A stretch of DNA of 35,631 nt from UBA1822 sp963615055 (GTDB lineage Bacteria > Bacillota > Negativicutes > Veillonellales > Dialisteraceae), in assembly GCA_963615055.1 (NCBI GenBank), contig CAVEFO010000013.1, positions 1 to 35,631 of the forward strand. The letters are read 5' to 3'. The translations under genes were made by a program, and so were the position numbers. Of the stretch, positions 15,411-24,132 are shown piece by piece (within the stretch, counting starts at the first letter, position 1; each line of letters opens with the position of its first letter). The notes beneath the pieces are model-generated. The model saw nothing but the letters and a program-made list of their open reading frames with translations. It was not told where the DNA came from and did not search any database.

Positions 15411-16172
15411 ATGACCACACGTAAATATGTTTCTTGGAATGTCAATGGGCTTCGTGCCTGCATGAAAAAAGGGTTCGCGGAATCGTTTGCCGCACTGGAT
15501 GCCGACGCATTTTGTCTGCAGGAAACGAAGCTGTCGCCCGATCAGATTGAGCTCTCGCTTCCCGGCTATCGGCTGTACTGGAACAGCGCCGTCAAAAAAG
15601 GATACAGCGGTACGGCGATTTTTACGAAACACGAGCCGCTGTCCGTTTCCTACGGTCTCGGCATCCCGGAGCACGATCAGGAAGGTCGCGTCATCACGGC
15701 GGAATTTGACGATCATTTCCTTGTGACTTGTTACACACCGAACAGCCAGCGCGGACTCTTGCGTCTGTCGTATCGCATGGAATGGGAAGCGGCATTTTTG
15801 GATTTTCTGAAAGAATTGGACGAAAGGAAACCGGTCGTGCTTTGCGGCGATCTCAATGTGGCGCATGAAGAAATCGATCTGGCCAATCCGAAATCCAATC
15901 GGCAAAATGCCGGCTTTACGGATGAGGAGCGTGGCGCAATGACGCGGCTTTTGTCCGAAGGATTTACCGATTCGTTTCGGCTTTTGCATCCGGATGTGAC
16001 CGGCGCGTATTCATGGTGGAGCTACATGATGCGGGCGCGCGAAAAGAATGTGGGATGGCGGATTGATTATTTCATCGTATCCGACCGTCTGGCGCCGTCG
16101 GTTTCCGTCGCGGCCATTCATCCGGAAATTTTCGGCAGCGACCACTGTCCCGTGGAGCTTTGTCTCAAATGA
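15411..16172 (+). CDS. xth: Exodeoxyribonuclease III / AP endonuclease
   Basis: A Mg-dependent DNA repair nuclease of the ExoIII/APE1 family that cuts at abasic sites and removes 3' blocking groups. The 253-aa protein keeps the metal and catalytic residues: WNVNGLRA at the start, Glu38 in LQETK, Asp147 and Asn149 in GDLNV, and Asp244-His245 in the terminal GSDHCP. WWSYMMRAREKNVGWRIDYF is also typical. The ATG at 15411 has GAAAGG upstream. Its stop codon overlaps the start of the histidine kinase gene (ATGA), an unusual coupling of a repair nuclease to a two-component system. Confidence 0.93.
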   Translation: MTTRKYVSWNVNGLRACMKKGFAESFAALDADAFCLQETKLSPDQIELSLPGYRLYWNSAVKKGYSGTAIFTKHEPLSVSYGLGIPEHDQEGRVITAEFDDHFLVTCYTPNSQRGLLRLSYRMEWEAAFLDFLKELDERKPVVLCGDLNVAHEEIDLANPKSNRQNAGFTDEERGAMTRLLSEGFTDSFRLLHPDVTGAYSWWSYMMRAREKNVGWRIDYFIVSDRLAPSVSVAAIHPEIFGSDHCPVELCLK

Positions 16173-16837
16173 CGGACGCGGAGGAAAAGACGGAGCGGAT
16201 CGCGGGCCTCATACATGATGCCAAAGCGAAGCTGCAATCCGTAATGGGTTACACGGAAGCGCTGCAAAAGGGGCAAGCGCAGACGGAGGAGAAACGCGCG
16301 TCGTATTTGGCAGCCGTCGCCCTCGCCGCGGCGGATTTGGAAGCGCTGCTGTCCCAGCTTTCGATGCTGAATCGGACGGGGGAGCCGGCAGTCGCCGTCA
16401 AACCGGTTTCTGTTTCGGCGCTTTTACGAAACTATATTGCGGCGTATCAATCGAAATGGGACAGAAATCACGTCACGTGGCAGACGGACATCAAAGACTC
16501 TTTGGACGTGCCGCTGGATGTCGATGCGTTTCTTCGGATTTTGGATAATCTCGCCGGGAATACTTTGAAATATCGGACAGCGCCCTGTTCCGTCATTTCC
16601 TTTACGGGGAAAGCGGATGGGACGGAAGCAGTCCTGACCTATCGAGACGACGGGCCGGGGGTCGCGGACGAGGCACTTCCTCATCTCTTTGAGCCGGGAT
16701 TTCGCGCCGCACCGGACGGCGTTTCCGGCAGCGGACTCGGGCTGTCCGTCGTCCGGGATCTGGTTTCTTTACATCGCGGCAGCGTCGCCGCACAGAACGA
16801 AAACGGTCTTGTCGTGACCATTCACATTCCCCTATAA
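16169..16837 (+). CDS. Soluble sensor histidine kinase without membrane or input domain
   Basis: A 222-aa kinase that should phosphorylate the response regulator encoded 10 bp downstream. The phosphoacceptor is probably His16 in LIHDAKAKLQSVMGYTEAL, a VanS-like H box in which the usual proline is replaced. The ATPase part has an N box (ILDNLAGNTLKY), G1 (DDGPGV), F box (LFEPGF) and G2 (GSGLGLSVVRDL). There is no signal peptide, transmembrane helix, PAS or HAMP segment before the H box, so it must sense a cytosolic cue or act with a partner. I chose the ATG at 16169, which overlaps the xth stop, over the upstream in-frame TTG at 16160. Confidence 0.85.
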   Translation: MTDAEEKTERIAGLIHDAKAKLQSVMGYTEALQKGQAQTEEKRASYLAAVALAAADLEALLSQLSMLNRTGEPAVAVKPVSVSALLRNYIAAYQSKWDRNHVTWQTDIKDSLDVPLDVDAFLRILDNLAGNTLKYRTAPCSVISFTGKADGTEAVLTYRDDGPGVADEALPHLFEPGFRAAPDGVSGSGLGLSVVRDLVSLHRGSVAAQNENGLVVTIHIPL

Positions 16838-16847
16838 GGAGGTACCT

Positions 16848-17552
16848 ATGCTGAATATTCTCATCGTGGAGGACGATTCCCTCATTGCGGAGCTGGAGCG
16901 GGATTTCCTGGAGCCGAACGGCTACGAAGTTTCCATTGCGGAAAATGGGGAAGAAGCGCTTCGAATCATGAAAGAAACGGAGGTCGACGGCATTCTGCTC
17001 GACGTCATGCTGCCGGGGGAAGACGGATTTTCGCTCTGTCGGAAAATTCGCGAGAAAACGCATGCACCCATACTCTTTGTGACGGCGAAAAAAGAAGAGC
17101 TCGACAAAATTCGCGGGCTGGGCCTCGGCGCGGATGATTACATCGTGAAACCCTTCAGCCCCACGGAGCTCGTCGCCCGGCTTCGCGCCCATATCGCCGT
17201 GCATGAGCGGCTGATGAAACTCAATCAAAATCGGGTGTCGCTCGATGACGAAATTGTCGTCGACAATCTGACCATTCGCCCGCGTGCGCGGCAAGTCATT
17301 TTGGATGGGAATGGCATTTCCCTCACGAGCAAAGAATTTGATCTGCTCTTCTTCTTGGCTTCGCATCCGAATGAAGTTTTTTCCAAGAATCAACTGTTCC
17401 AGCAAATTTGGTCGCTCGATCCCATCACGGAACCGGCGACCGTCACCGTCCACATCAATCGTCTTCGCGATAAATTGAAATCGAAAGATAATTTGCCGTA
17501 TGAACGCATCGAGACGGTCTGGGGCGCGGGCTACCGTTTCCGCATGGATTAA
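16848..17552 (+). CDS. OmpR/PhoB-family response regulator
   Basis: A 234-aa transcription regulator. The receiver domain has the acidic pair Glu8-Asp9, phosphoacceptor Asp52 (LLDVMLPGEDG), Thr79 and Lys101 (VKPF). The C-terminal winged helix (about 130-234) contains LTSKEFDLLFFLASHPNEVF and VTVHINRLRDKL, ending with ETVWGAGYRF. The ATG is preceded by AAGGAGG. It forms a pair with the kinase upstream and is followed 14 bp later by a sugar epimerase gene. Targets are unknown; VanR-like regulators often control envelope genes, which is a weak hint only. Confidence 0.93.
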   Translation: MLNILIVEDDSLIAELERDFLEPNGYEVSIAENGEEALRIMKETEVDGILLDVMLPGEDGFSLCRKIREKTHAPILFVTAKKEELDKIRGLGLGADDYIVKPFSPTELVARLRAHIAVHERLMKLNQNRVSLDDEIVVDNLTIRPRARQVILDGNGISLTSKEFDLLFFLASHPNEVFSKNQLFQQIWSLDPITEPATVTVHINRLRDKLKSKDNLPYERIETVWGAGYRFRMD

Positions 17553-17566
17553 AGAAAGGAAATCAC

Positions 17567-18493
17567 ATGAATATCGCTGTCACCGGCGGCGCGGGCTTTA
17601 TCGGCTCGCACATCGTCGATTTGCTGATTGAAAACGGGCATCGCGTCACCATTTTGGACAATCTGTCCTCCGGCACGACGGAATTTATTCACCCGGATGC
17701 CGAATTTATCAAGATGGATATCCGCGAAAAGGACCGCCTGCAAAAAATCTTTGAGATGCATCGATTTGAGGTCGTCTATCATGAAGCGGCGCAGACAATG
17801 GTGCCCGTTTCCGTCGACAATCCGTATTTCGATGCGGACGAAAATATCATGGGACTTTTATCCGTCCTCGAAGCTTCGCGCAAGACAGGGACGCGGAAAG
17901 TGATTTTTTCTTCGTCGGCCGCTGTGTACGGGGATAATGTATCCTTGCCGCTTCGGGAAACGGAAACGCCGGCGCCGACATCCTTCTACGGGCTCACGAA
18001 GTGGATGACGGAGAAATATTTGGCGCTGTATCACGACCTCTATGATTTGGATTACACGGTCCTGCGCTACAGCAACGTGTACGGCCCGCGGCAAGGCGCA
18101 CACGGGGAAGGCGGCGTCATTTATATTTTCGCCAAGCTTTTGGCCGAAGGGAGGCCGCTTCCCATTTTCGGCGACGGCGGCCAGACGCGCGATTTCATTT
18201 ACGTCGGCGATGTAGCCGCGGCCAATCTGGAAGCGCTCACAAAAGCATCCGGGAGCGTTTGCAACGTCAGTACGGGGACGGAGCTCACGCTCCATGATCT
18301 CGTCGTCGAAATGCTGCGCCAAAGCGGAAAGACGGTCGACGTCCTCCACGGCGAAGCGCGTCCGGGCGATATTTACCGTTCGTCACTTTGTAACGAAAAC
18401 GCTGAGAAATTGTTGGATTGGGTGCCAAAGACGGAATTGGCGAAAGGGTTGCGGGAAACCATCGAATTTTTCGAAAATCAAATGAACGGATGA
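17567..18493 (+). CDS. NAD-dependent nucleotide-sugar epimerase, GalE-like extended SDR
   Basis: This is a 308-aa extended short-chain dehydrogenase, probably a UDP-glucose 4-epimerase or a related UDP-sugar epimerase. The NAD-binding GGAGFIGSH is at about 7-15; ILDNLSSG follows strand 2. SSSAAVYGD holds the catalytic Ser, and the YxxxK pair is Tyr141/Lys145 (FYGLTKW). LRYSNVYGPRQ and GDGGQTRDFIYVGDVA are typical substrate-side segments. The protein is a little shorter than E. coli GalE and closer to archaeal/Firmicute forms, so exact substrate identity is open. It is the last gene of the xth/kinase/regulator unit. The ribosome site is AAAGGAAA. Confidence 0.87.
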   Translation: MNIAVTGGAGFIGSHIVDLLIENGHRVTILDNLSSGTTEFIHPDAEFIKMDIREKDRLQKIFEMHRFEVVYHEAAQTMVPVSVDNPYFDADENIMGLLSVLEASRKTGTRKVIFSSSAAVYGDNVSLPLRETETPAPTSFYGLTKWMTEKYLALYHDLYDLDYTVLRYSNVYGPRQGAHGEGGVIYIFAKLLAEGRPLPIFGDGGQTRDFIYVGDVAAANLEALTKASGSVCNVSTGTELTLHDLVVEMLRQSGKTVDVLHGEARPGDIYRSSLCNENAEKLLDWVPKTELAKGLRETIEFFENQMNG

Positions 18494-18717
18494 TATTGAT
18501 TTTACGGCTTGTACAGCCTATAGTGATCGAGATTAGATGTCAGATAATCAGACGGTGGCCGAGCTTTGGTTGGCTCATAGTGATGAAGACCGTTTGCTGT
18601 TTACCGTTTGTCATATCCCTTGTTGAACAAAGTTTTTACATACGGTCAGCAATCTGCGGGTATACTGATAGAATCGCGATGTGACGCCTTTGCGTTTATG
18701 TTCTTTTCGTACAGCCG
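18494..18717. other. Spacer without a gene
   Basis: No coding region is supported here. It contains GTCAGATAATCAGAC (18539-18553), related to a word near 228-243, and ATGTGACGC (18679-18687), identical to 187-195. It ends at the terminator that serves the convergent genes. Confidence 0.4.
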
Positions 18718-18762
18718 AAAAGGCCGCCATCAAATGGAAAAGGATTTGATGGCGGCCTTTTT
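18718..18762. terminator. Bidirectional terminator between the epimerase and HAD phosphatase genes
   Basis: AAAAGGCCGCCATCAAAT (18718-18735) pairs perfectly over 18 bp with 18744-18761 around the loop GGAAAAGG and ends in T residues; the A tract on the other side allows use by the minus-strand gene as well. Confidence 0.88.
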
Positions 18763-18769
18763 ATGCCTA

Positions 18770-19573
18770 TCATAAAAACAATTCTTCCAATTTATGGGCG
18801 ACGGCGTCCTCATCATTTGTCAATTGCAAAACGAATTGGGCCGCCTCTTTGGCTGCCGGCTCCGCATTGGCGACGGCGAAAGAGAGACCCGTCGCCGAAA
18901 GCATCGAGACGTCATTTTCCGTATTGCCGAATGACACCATTTCGGACAAATCGATGTTCCACTCGGCGCCGAGACGGGAGAGCGCCGCCGCTTTGGAGAT
19001 GCCGCGCTTGTGAATGTCGAGGAAAATATCGCCGGGGTAGACCAGTTCTGCTTCGTCTCCGTATCGCGGCTCCAAGTAGGTGCGGATGTCTTCTCGCTTT
19101 TCCGCTGACGGCTCGACGATAATAAGCCGTGTCGGCGGTTTCGTCGGCTTATAAAAATCATCTCCAATCATTCGAGCGGGCTTGGCGCGAAAGCGGCGGC
19201 AGAGAATTTCCAACGGCGTTTCCTTTTCAATAAAAATTTCGTCGTCGATGTAGGATTGCATCACCCAGCCTTGTGCGCGTCCTTCCGCTAAAATCGCGCG
19301 TGCCGTGTCAAGTGAGAGACCATCCTGCCACAGAATTTTGCCCGATTCGCTCATGCCGCACCAAGCACCCGTGTAGCAAATGACCGGTACATCCGGCAGC
19401 CCCAGCAGTTTCACTTTCGTGCGCGCCGAATCAAACATACGTCCCGTCGCCGCCACAATCCGAATCCCGCGCGCTGCGACCTGCCCGATGATTTCCTTTG
19501 TGTACACCGAGACCGTCATGTCGTCATGCAGAAGCGTCCCGTCCAAATCAATCGCTGCCAGTCGAATCGCCAT
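18770..19573 (-). CDS. Cof-type HAD hydrolase (sugar or nucleotide phosphatase)
   Basis: A 267-aa HAD-IIB (Cof/YidA) phosphatase acting on small phosphorylated metabolites. Motif I is IDLDGTLL with Asp9 and Asp11; motif II is in AATGRM; motif III and IV appear as KAAALSRLG and VSFGNTENDVSML, the last carrying the metal-binding aspartates. I chose the ATG at 19573, because CGGAGGAATAGG lies directly before it; the longer reading frame to 19636 would extend through the promoter region. It is divergent from the DMT permease gene, with a palindromic shared -10 region. The substrate is not predictable. Confidence 0.87.
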   Translation of the reverse strand: MAIRLAAIDLDGTLLHDDMTVSVYTKEIIGQVAARGIRIVAATGRMFDSARTKVKLLGLPDVPVICYTGAWCGMSESGKILWQDGLSLDTARAILAEGRAQGWVMQSYIDDEIFIEKETPLEILCRRFRAKPARMIGDDFYKPTKPPTRLIIVEPSAEKREDIRTYLEPRYGDEAELVYPGDIFLDIHKRGISKAAALSRLGAEWNIDLSEMVSFGNTENDVSMLSATGLSFAVANAEPAAKEAAQFVLQLTNDEDAVAHKLEELFL

Positions 19574-19586
19574 CCTATTCCTCCGA

Positions 19587-19615
19587 TTTACAAATGTTTT
19601 TTCTTTCATTATAAT
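19587..19615 (+). promoter_or_regulatory. Promoter of the DMT permease gene, overlapping the divergent start region
   Basis: TTTACA and TATAAT are separated by 17 bases. The -10 lies in the perfect palindrome CATTATAATG (19607-19616), so a TATAAT also exists on the minus strand for the HAD gene, although no good -35 is seen on that strand. Confidence 0.6.
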
Positions 19616-19670
19616 GGAAACACGTTTCTTTTGCACGTTTGATTTTCAGGATGACAAAGAGGATTTTTTT

Positions 19671-20561
19671 GTGAAATATCGTTTTTTGCTTTTGCTTACG
19701 GCCCTCATTTGGGGCTTTGCGTTTACGGCGCAATCCGTCGCGATGGACGACATCGGTCCTTTGACATTTTCTGCCGTTCGTTGTTTCGTCGGCGCCGCGG
19801 CTCTTTTGCCCGTTCTGTTTTTGCTGAAAGAAGACGCGCCGCCCAAAGCCGCTTCTTTTCCGGAATGGATAGCCGTCGTCGTCGCGGGATTTTTATTTTG
19901 CTGCGGCACTGTCCTGCAACAGATCGGGATTCTTTACACGACCGTTGCGAAAGCCAGCTTCATCACGGCGACGTATATTTTGCTCGTCCCCATCTTCGGC
20001 CTTTTTGTTGGCCACGTTCTTCGTGTCAATCATGCCATTGGAGCGCTGCTCGCCATGACGGGTGTTTATTTTCTGTCCGTTACGGAAACATTTTCCATCA
20101 ATCCGGGCGATATTTTGATCGGCCTTTGCGCTGTCGGTTTCTCCTGCCACATTCTGTACATGGACTATGCCGCCGCGCGCTATTCGCCGATTCATCTGGC
20201 ATGCGGACAATTTTTTGTCTGCGGCGTTATCAGTCTCGTCGGTGCGTTTCTTTGGGAGACACCGTCATGGGAGGCCATTTTTGCGGCCGCTGTCCCGATT
20301 CTTTATGTCGGCATTTTTTCCACCGGCGTCGCGTACACCTTGCAAATCGTCGGGCAGCGCCATTTGCCGCCGACGGAATGCTCCATGATTCTGTCTTTGG
20401 AAATGGTCTTTGGTGGTCTCGGCGGTTTCCTGTTTCTGGGAGAAACGCTGACGTCGCGGGAATGGATCGGCGTCCTGCTAATGACCGTCGGTGTATTTCT
20501 CTCACAAATTCCGAGCTGTCCGGTGTGGGGAAGGCGTGCCGCGAAAGCGCTCCGTGATTGA
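19671..20561 (+). CDS. DMT-superfamily (EamA) transporter
   Basis: A 296-aa membrane protein with two EamA repeats and about 10 helices, predicted to export a metabolite or amino acid. LTALIWGFAFTAQSVAMDDIGP and FSAVRCFVGAAALLPVLFLL in the first half are typical, as is LSLEMVFGGLGGFLFLGETLTSREW in the second. I chose the GTG at 19671, with GAGG eight bases upstream; upstream in-frame codons from 19380 lie within the divergent HAD gene and before the promoter at 19587. The substrate is unknown. The stop codon lies inside the leuS promoter. Confidence 0.85.
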   Translation: MKYRFLLLLTALIWGFAFTAQSVAMDDIGPLTFSAVRCFVGAAALLPVLFLLKEDAPPKAASFPEWIAVVVAGFLFCCGTVLQQIGILYTTVAKASFITATYILLVPIFGLFVGHVLRVNHAIGALLAMTGVYFLSVTETFSINPGDILIGLCAVGFSCHILYMDYAAARYSPIHLACGQFFVCGVISLVGAFLWETPSWEAIFAAAVPILYVGIFSTGVAYTLQIVGQRHLPPTECSMILSLEMVFGGLGGFLFLGETLTSREWIGVLLMTVGVFLSQIPSCPVWGRRAAKALRD

Positions 20562-20586
20562 AAAAGTCACTTGTCTCCTTTATAAT
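20558..20586 (+). promoter_or_regulatory. Promoter of leuS
   Basis: TTGAAA, 17 bases, TATAAT: a near-consensus sigma-70 promoter. The -35 box overlaps the DMT stop codon. The leader would be only about 35 nt, so there is no room for a T-box riboswitch. Confidence 0.72.
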
Positions 20587-20627
20587 AGAGAATAATTTTT
20601 GCAGCAGTCAAAGTATGAGGTGATGGC

Positions 20628-23093
20628 ATGGAAAAATATATTCCGCAGGAAATTGAAAAGAAATGGCAGAAAATTTGGAAGGATACGAAGGCATTCCAAA
20701 CTGTCGAAGATCCGGCTAAGAAGAAATATTACGTGCTGGAGATGTTTCCGTATCCGTCCGGCAATTTGCACATGGGACATGTGCGCAATTATTCCATCGG
20801 GGATGTCGTGGCGCGTTTCAAAAAGATGCAGGGTTTCAACGTTCTTCATCCGATGGGTTTTGATGCGTTCGGAATGCCGGCGGAAAATGCCGCGATCAAA
20901 AACGGCACGCCGCCTGCGAAATGGACGTATTCGAATATCGAAAATATGACGCGGCAGCAGGAAGCGCTGGGGCTTTCCTATGATTGGGATCGTGAGGTCA
21001 TGACGTGCCGCGAGGATTACTATAAGCATACGCAGAAACTGTTTGAAATTTTCTACAAGCGCGGGCTGGCGTACAAAAAAGAAGCGAAGGTAAACTGGTG
21101 CGACGGCTGCCACACGGTGCTGGCGAATGAGCAGGTCGAGGACGGGAAATGCTGGCGCTGCAAGACGGAAGTCGTCAAAAAAGATTTGTCGCAGTGGTTC
21201 TTGAAGATTACCGATTACGCGGATCGCCTCTTGGCGGATTTGGAGCTTTTGCCGGGCTGGCCGGAGCGCGTGAAGACGATGCAGAAAAACTGGATCGGGC
21301 GCTCGACGGGGACGGAATTTTCGTTTGCGGTCGAAGGGCTGGAGGAGCGTATTCCGGTCTACACGACGCGTGTCGATACCGTTTTTGGCGTGACGTATAT
21401 GGTGCTCGCGCCGGAGCATCCGATTGTTAAAAAATTGATTGAAACGAATCCGGATCGAGAGAAAATTCTGTCGTTCATCGATGAAGTGAAGAATGAAAAT
21501 GACATCGAGCGCACGTCGGAGGCGGCAGAGAAACGCGGGATGTTCACGGGCGGTTATGCCATTCATCCGCTGACGGGGGCGCGCGTGCCGATTTGGATCG
21601 CGAATTACGTGCTCTACGAATACGGCACGGGCGCGGTCATGGCGGTCCCGACGCATGATGAGCGCGATTTTGCGTTTGCGAAGAAATACGATCTCCCGAT
21701 GAAACTCGTCGTCCAAAACGAAGCGGGAGATTTGGATCTTTCGAGCATGGAAGAGGCGTATCACGATGACGGGATTCTGGTTGATTCCGGTGAATTTACG
21801 GGGCTTTCGTCCGCAGAAGGGCGGAAGGCCATCACGAAACAATTCGAGGAGATGGGGATTGGGCGCGAAAAGGTGAATTACCGCCTGCGCGATTGGCTTA
21901 TTTCCCGCCAGCGCTATTGGGGCTGCCCGATTCCGGTCATCAACTGTCCGCATTGCGGCCCGGTGCTCGTGCCGGAAAAGGATCTCCCCGTCCGGCTTCC
22001 CGAAGATGTCGATTTTGTGGCGGGTGCGCTCTCACCGCTCCAGACGAGCGAAAGTTTCCTGCATTGCCAATGCCCGCAGTGCGGCGCGGACGCTTTGCGC
22101 GAGACGGATACGATGGATACCTTTATCGATTCGTCGTGGTATTTCATTCGCTACGGCGATCCGCACAATGAGACCGAGCCGTTTTCTAAGGAAAAAGGAA
22201 ATTATTGGATGCCGGTCGATCAGTACATCGGCGGCATCGAGCACGCCATTTTGCACCTGCTCTATTCGCGTTTCTTCGTGAAAGTTTTGCAGGATGAGGG
22301 CATGCTGGATACGCCGGAGCCTTTTACGAATTTGCTCTGCCAGGGAATGGTCTTGAAAGACGGCGGCAAGATGTCGAAATCTGTCGGAAATGTCGTCAGC
22401 CCCGAAGAAATTCTCGAAAAATACGGCGCGGACACGGCACGTCTCTTCATTCTCTTTGCCGCGCCGCCGGAAAAAGATTTGGCGTGGAGCGATCAGGGCG
22501 TCGAGGGGTCGTACCGCTTCCTGCGTCGCGTCTGGACGATTGTCGGGCGCTATCTGGAGCTGGCCAAGACGGATGCAGGGACGCTTTCCGAAGAGGAAAA
22601 AGTTTTGCGCCGTCGTCTCCACATGACGATTGCGAAAGTCACGGCGGATTTGGATGGCCGTTTCAATTTCAATACGGCGATTTCCTCCGTCATGGAGCTC
22701 GTGAATGCGATGTATCTCTATGCGGAAAAACACGAAACCGTCGACGCGGCCTTTGCGAAAGAATTGCTTCGCGCGCTTTTGCTCTTGCTCGCGCCGTTTG
22801 TCCCGCACATCACCGAGGAACTCTGGCAGCTTTTGGGCGAGAAAGAAGAGAGCGTCCATGCAGCGGCGTGGCCGGAGGTGGATGAAAGCGCGCTCACGGT
22901 GGAAGAGGCGGAGCTTGCCGTCCAAGTGAACGGAAAGGTGCGCGGCGTCGTGAAAATGCCGGTCGATGCGGATGAGGAAACGGTTGCCGCGGCGGCGAAG
23001 GCACTTCCGGAAGTCGCGAAGCATCTGGAGGGGAAGACGATTGTAAAATGCATTGTCGTCCCGCAGCGTGTGGTAAATATCGTCGTAAAATGA
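20628..23093 (+). CDS. leuS: Leucyl-tRNA synthetase
   Basis: It charges tRNA-Leu with leucine in the cytosol. The 821-aa protein is full length for bacterial LeuRS. The HIGH signature is HMGH at residues 48-51 (PYPSGNLHMGHVRNYS). The zinc module has CDGC and CWRC. The editing domain includes TRVDTVFGVTYMVLAPEHP and THDERDF. KMSKS is at 581-585. The C-terminal anticodon-binding and leucine-specific parts are present (PFVPHITEELW, VQVNGKVRG). The ATG follows GAGGTGAT. The pyrophosphatase gene follows after 39 bp; hydrolysing the PPi released by aminoacylation makes that neighbour functionally sensible. Confidence 0.97.
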   Translation: MEKYIPQEIEKKWQKIWKDTKAFQTVEDPAKKKYYVLEMFPYPSGNLHMGHVRNYSIGDVVARFKKMQGFNVLHPMGFDAFGMPAENAAIKNGTPPAKWTYSNIENMTRQQEALGLSYDWDREVMTCREDYYKHTQKLFEIFYKRGLAYKKEAKVNWCDGCHTVLANEQVEDGKCWRCKTEVVKKDLSQWFLKITDYADRLLADLELLPGWPERVKTMQKNWIGRSTGTEFSFAVEGLEERIPVYTTRVDTVFGVTYMVLAPEHPIVKKLIETNPDREKILSFIDEVKNENDIERTSEAAEKRGMFTGGYAIHPLTGARVPIWIANYVLYEYGTGAVMAVPTHDERDFAFAKKYDLPMKLVVQNEAGDLDLSSMEEAYHDDGILVDSGEFTGLSSAEGRKAITKQFEEMGIGREKVNYRLRDWLISRQRYWGCPIPVINCPHCGPVLVPEKDLPVRLPEDVDFVAGALSPLQTSESFLHCQCPQCGADALRETDTMDTFIDSSWYFIRYGDPHNETEPFSKEKGNYWMPVDQYIGGIEHAILHLLYSRFFVKVLQDEGMLDTPEPFTNLLCQGMVLKDGGKMSKSVGNVVSPEEILEKYGADTARLFILFAAPPEKDLAWSDQGVEGSYRFLRRVWTIVGRYLELAKTDAGTLSEEEKVLRRRLHMTIAKVTADLDGRFNFNTAISSVMELVNAMYLYAEKHETVDAAFAKELLRALLLLLAPFVPHITEELWQLLGEKEESVHAAAWPEVDESALTVEEAELAVQVNGKVRGVVKMPVDADEETVAAAAKALPEVAKHLEGKTIVKCIVVPQRVVNIVVK

Positions 23094-23132
23094 CGGCGTA
23101 AGAGTTTGTTTCTAAAAAAAGGAGTCGGAAAA

Positions 23133-24074
23133 ATGAGTCAAGTCTTTGTCATCGGGCATAAATCTCCGGATACGGACAGTATCGCGGCGGCGATTTCCTA
23201 CGCGGCATTGAAACGGCATTTCGGCATGGATGCCGTGGCGAAATGTGCGGGAGAAATCAATAAAGAATCGCGCTTTGCATTGGAATATTTCGGCGTCGCG
23301 GCGCCCGAATACGTCGAAAATGTGGCGCGTACGTCGTCCTCGGACGAAAAGCAGAAAATGATTTTGGTCGATCACAATGAGACGAAGCAATGCGTGGATG
23401 GGATCGGTGACGCGGAAGTCATCGAAGTCATCGACCATCATCGCATCGGCGATTTTGAGACGGAAAATCCTATTTTCATGCTCTTTCGCCCGCTCGGCTG
23501 TGTGAATACGGTGATTTACGGGCTGTATAAACAACATGGCATCACGCCGGAGAAGGACATTGCCGGCATGATGCTCTCCGCGATCATTTCAGACACGGTG
23601 CTCTTCCGCTCGCCGACGACGACGGACGAGGATAAGAAAGCGGTGGAAGAACTCGCGCAAATTTGCGGCGTGGATTACAAGACTTACGGCATGGAAATGC
23701 TGAAGGCCGGCGCGGATATTTCCGATTATCCGGCAGAAAAACTCGCCGGAAACGATACGAAGGAATTCGGCGCCGGGAAACAGATTTTCACGTGCGGACA
23801 GATTTCCGTCATGGATCTGGCGCCCATCAATGCGAAGAAAGAAGAAATTTTAGCCGTCCTCGACAAGACGAAAGCCGAGCACGGTTATGCGGCATCCTTC
23901 CTCATGGTGACGGACATTCTCTCCGAAAATACGGATCTGTGGTACACGACGGGCGACGCGCATTATGCGGAAGAAGCCTTCGGGAAGAAAGCGGAAGACG
24001 GCAAAATTTTCCTCCCGGGCTGCATGTCCCGCAAAAAACAGGTGGCGCCGTTCCTGCTGAAAGTATTTGATTGA
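23133..24074 (+). CDS. ppaC: Manganese-dependent (family II) inorganic pyrophosphatase
   Basis: It hydrolyses pyrophosphate to phosphate. It is a DHH-family enzyme of 313 aa, the usual length, without CBS or DRTGG inserts. Metal ligands are visible: His9, Asp13 and Asp15 in GHKSPDTDS, Asp80 in LVDHNE, and Asp101-His102-His103 in DHHRIG. The C-terminal DHHA2 domain ends with PGCMSRKKQVAPFL, whose Ser-Arg-Lys-Lys segment binds PPi. I chose the ATG at 23133 because AAGGAG lies nine bases before it; an upstream in-frame ATG at 23106 lacks a site. Confidence 0.95.
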   Translation: MSQVFVIGHKSPDTDSIAAAISYAALKRHFGMDAVAKCAGEINKESRFALEYFGVAAPEYVENVARTSSSDEKQKMILVDHNETKQCVDGIGDAEVIEVIDHHRIGDFETENPIFMLFRPLGCVNTVIYGLYKQHGITPEKDIAGMMLSAIISDTVLFRSPTTTDEDKKAVEELAQICGVDYKTYGMEMLKAGADISDYPAEKLAGNDTKEFGAGKQIFTCGQISVMDLAPINAKKEEILAVLDKTKAEHGYAASFLMVTDILSENTDLWYTTGDAHYAEEAFGKKAEDGKIFLPGCMSRKKQVAPFLLKVFD

Positions 24075-24090
24075 AATTTGAAACGGAAGA

Positions 24091-24117
24091 AGGCCCATGC
24101 AAATGGGTCTTTTCTTA
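24091..24117 (+). terminator. Weak intrinsic terminator after ppaC
   Basis: GGCCCAT (24093-24099) and ATGGGTC (24104-24110) pair with one G-T, extended by AA/TT, with loop GCAA and a TTTTCTT tail. It is short and may leave read-through into pcrA, which starts 15 bp later. Confidence 0.5.
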
Positions 24118-24132
24118 TAGGGAGCGAAAAAC

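Noticed and set aside
19380..19670. Longer N-terminus of the DMT permease
   Set aside because: These codons overlap the divergent HAD gene and the promoter at 19587-19615; the GTG at 19671 has a good ribosome site and begins directly before the first membrane helix.
20587..20627. T-box riboswitch for leuS
   Set aside because: The promoter at 20558-20586 leaves only about 35 nt, far shorter than a T-box leader, and no T-box sequence or terminator is seen.
20580..21953. 457-codon minus-strand frame over the leuS 5' part
   Set aside because: Antisense to the HIGH motif and zinc module of leuS.
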